From: Cyprinodon diabolis
Taxonomy: Eukaryota > Chordata > Actinopteri > Cyprinodontiformes > Cyprinodontidae
Direction: 5' to 3'
Assembly: GCA_030533445.1 (NCBI GenBank)
Contig: CM060072.1
Span: 25,815,609 to 25,879,608 of the forward strand
DNA length: 64,000 nucleotides
Shown: in pieces, positions 62,900 through 64,000 of the stretch
Position numbering within the stretch: position 1 is the stretch's first letter
Layout of the letters: every line of letters starts with the position of its first letter
The notes under the pieces: model-generated
What the model saw: the letters and a program-made list of their open reading frames with translations, nothing else
Database searches by the model: none
Told to the model about the DNA's origin: nothing
Translations under genes and position numbers: made by a program

Positions 62900-64000
62900 C
62901 AGGTGCTGGTCATAAAATTAGAATATCATGAAAAAGTAGATTGATTTCAGTAATTCCATTTAAAAAGTGAAACTTGTATATTATATTCATACATTACATA
63001 CAAACTTATATATTTCAGATATTTATTTTGTTTAATTTTGATGATTACAAATGACAACAAATGAAAATCTCAAATTCATCATATCAGAAAATTAGAATAT
63101 TACTGAAGACCAATAAAAACAAAGGATTTATAGAAATGTTGGCCAACTGAAAAGTATGAACATGAAAAGTATGAGCATGTACAGCACTCAGTATTTAGTT
63201 GGGCCTCCTTTGGCCTGTATTACTGCAGCAATGCGGCGTGGCATGGAGTCGATCAGTCTGTGGCACTGCTCAGGTGTTATGATAGCCCAGGTTGCTCTAA
63301 TAGTGGCTTTTAGCTCTTCTGAATTGTTGGGTCTGGTGTATTGCATCTTCTTCTTCACAATACCCCATAGATTTTCTATGGGGTTAAGGTCAGGAGAGTT
63401 TGCTGGCCAATTAAGAACAGGGATACCATGGTCCTTCAACCAGGTACTGGTAGCTTTGGCACTGTGTGCAGGTGCCAAGTCCTGTTGGAAAATGAAATCT
63501 GCATCTCCAAAAAGTTGGTCAGCTGCAGGAAGCATGAAGTGCTCTAAAACTTCCTGGTATGTGGCTGCGTTGACCCTGGACCTCAGAAAACACAATGGAC
63601 CAACACCAGCAGATGACATGGCACCCCAAACCATCACTGACTGTGGAAACTTTACACTGGACTTCAAGCAACGTGGATGAAGTGCCTCTCTTCTTTTCCT
63701 CCAGACTCTGGGACCTTGATTTCCAAAGGAAATGCAAAATTTACTTTCATCAGAGAACATGACTTTGGACCACTCACCAGCAGTCCAGTCCTGTTTCTCT
63801 TTAGCCCAGGCAAGACGCTTCTGACGCTGTCTGTGGTTCAAGAGTGGCTTGACACAAGGAATGCGACAGCAGAAACCCATGTCTTTCATATGTCTGTGTG
63901 TGGTGGTTCTTGAAGCACTCACTCCAGCTGCAGTCCACTCTTTGTGAATCTCCCCCACATTTTTGAATGGGTTTTGTTTCACAATCCTCTCCAGGGTGCG
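62900..64000 (-). mobile_element. Tc1-like transposon, cut by the right edge
   Basis: Begins directly after a TA (62898-62899) with CAGGTGCTGGTCATAAAATT, the inverted end of a well-known fish Tc1 family, followed by the transposase gene on the minus strand. The other inverted end lies outside the window. Confidence 0.85.
63188..64000 (-). CDS. Tc1-like DDE transposase, partial (N-terminus outside window)
   Basis: Cut-and-paste transposase acting on its own inverted ends and inserting at TA. 270 residues are visible with no stop or frameshift. The frame is open to the window edge (RTLERIVKQNPF), so the true start is further right; the internal Met at 63982 is not the start. Helix-turn-helix region: GVSASRTTTHRHMKDMGF. 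The catalytic triad is DD34E: FSDESKF, FQQDLAPAHSA and NSPDLNPIENLWG. The C-terminus RRIAAVIQAKGGPTKY is typical. The intact frame suggests a recent copy; activity cannot be judged without the missing part. Confidence 0.9.
   Translation of the reverse strand, partial: RTLERIVKQNPFKNVGEIHKEWTAAGVSASRTTTHRHMKDMGFCCRIPCVKPLLNHRQRQKRLAWAKEKQDWTAGEWSKVMFSDESKFCISFGNQGPRVWRKRREALHPRCLKSSVKFPQSVMVWGAMSSAGVGPLCFLRSRVNAATYQEVLEHFMLPAADQLFGDADFIFQQDLAPAHSAKATSTWLKDHGIPVLNWPANSPDLNPIENLWGIVKKKMQYTRPNNSEELKATIRATWAIITPEQCHRLIDSMPRRIAAVIQAKGGPTKY

Noticed and set aside
1..64000. CRISPR arrays, operons or bacterial features
   Set aside because: The window is vertebrate nuclear DNA; the only regular repeats are microsatellites and the gag tandem array.

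Overview
The window reads as nuclear DNA of a bony (teleost) fish. It is AT-rich and holds two multi-exon vertebrate genes with GT-AG introns, set in a dense field of fish-type transposons: hAT elements with 8-bp target duplications, Tc1, a Gypsy-like LTR element, I-, L1- and Rex1-like LINE pieces, a Penelope-like remnant, foldback elements and microsatellites. The species cannot be named from the sequence alone.

Left part (about 2.4-16.5 kb, minus strand): stk36, the fish homologue of Fused/STK36, a protein kinase linked in vertebrates to Hedgehog signalling and motile cilia. Its start codon is at 16450 and 17 exons can be placed. The kinase half is complete and in phase. The helical-repeat half is readable but does not close at two junctions, and the last part is not seen. 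Its introns hold a 1.4-kb foldback element, a Rex1-like LINE tail, and a repeat with a coding remnant resembling the start of a RecQ-like helicase.

Middle (16.5-22 kb): intergenic DNA separating two divergent genes, dominated by two hAT elements placed back to back (17.2-19.07 kb) that share copies of one 8-bp target site.

Centre (22.0-38.7 kb, plus strand): adamts15, a secreted zinc metalloprotease. All eight coding exons were located and every intron phase agrees, giving 940 residues with an intact zinc site, furin site and three thrombospondin type 1 repeats. A 618-bp hAT element sits 11 bp beyond the exon 5 splice donor.

Right part (38.7-64 kb): no host gene recognised. It holds a complete young non-autonomous LTR element (42.85-44.65 kb), an L1-like fragment (45.1-45.6 kb), a three-layer nest of retroelements and a hAT element (46.1-48.6 kb), a second copy of a TTAA-flanked element also present at 14.4 kb, a hAT-like element (59.1-59.9 kb), and a Tc1 transposon with an open transposase frame that runs off the right edge.

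I found no evidence of a new biological system. The notable content is the insertion history and how it touches the two genes. All family names come from motif recognition by eye, without database searches.
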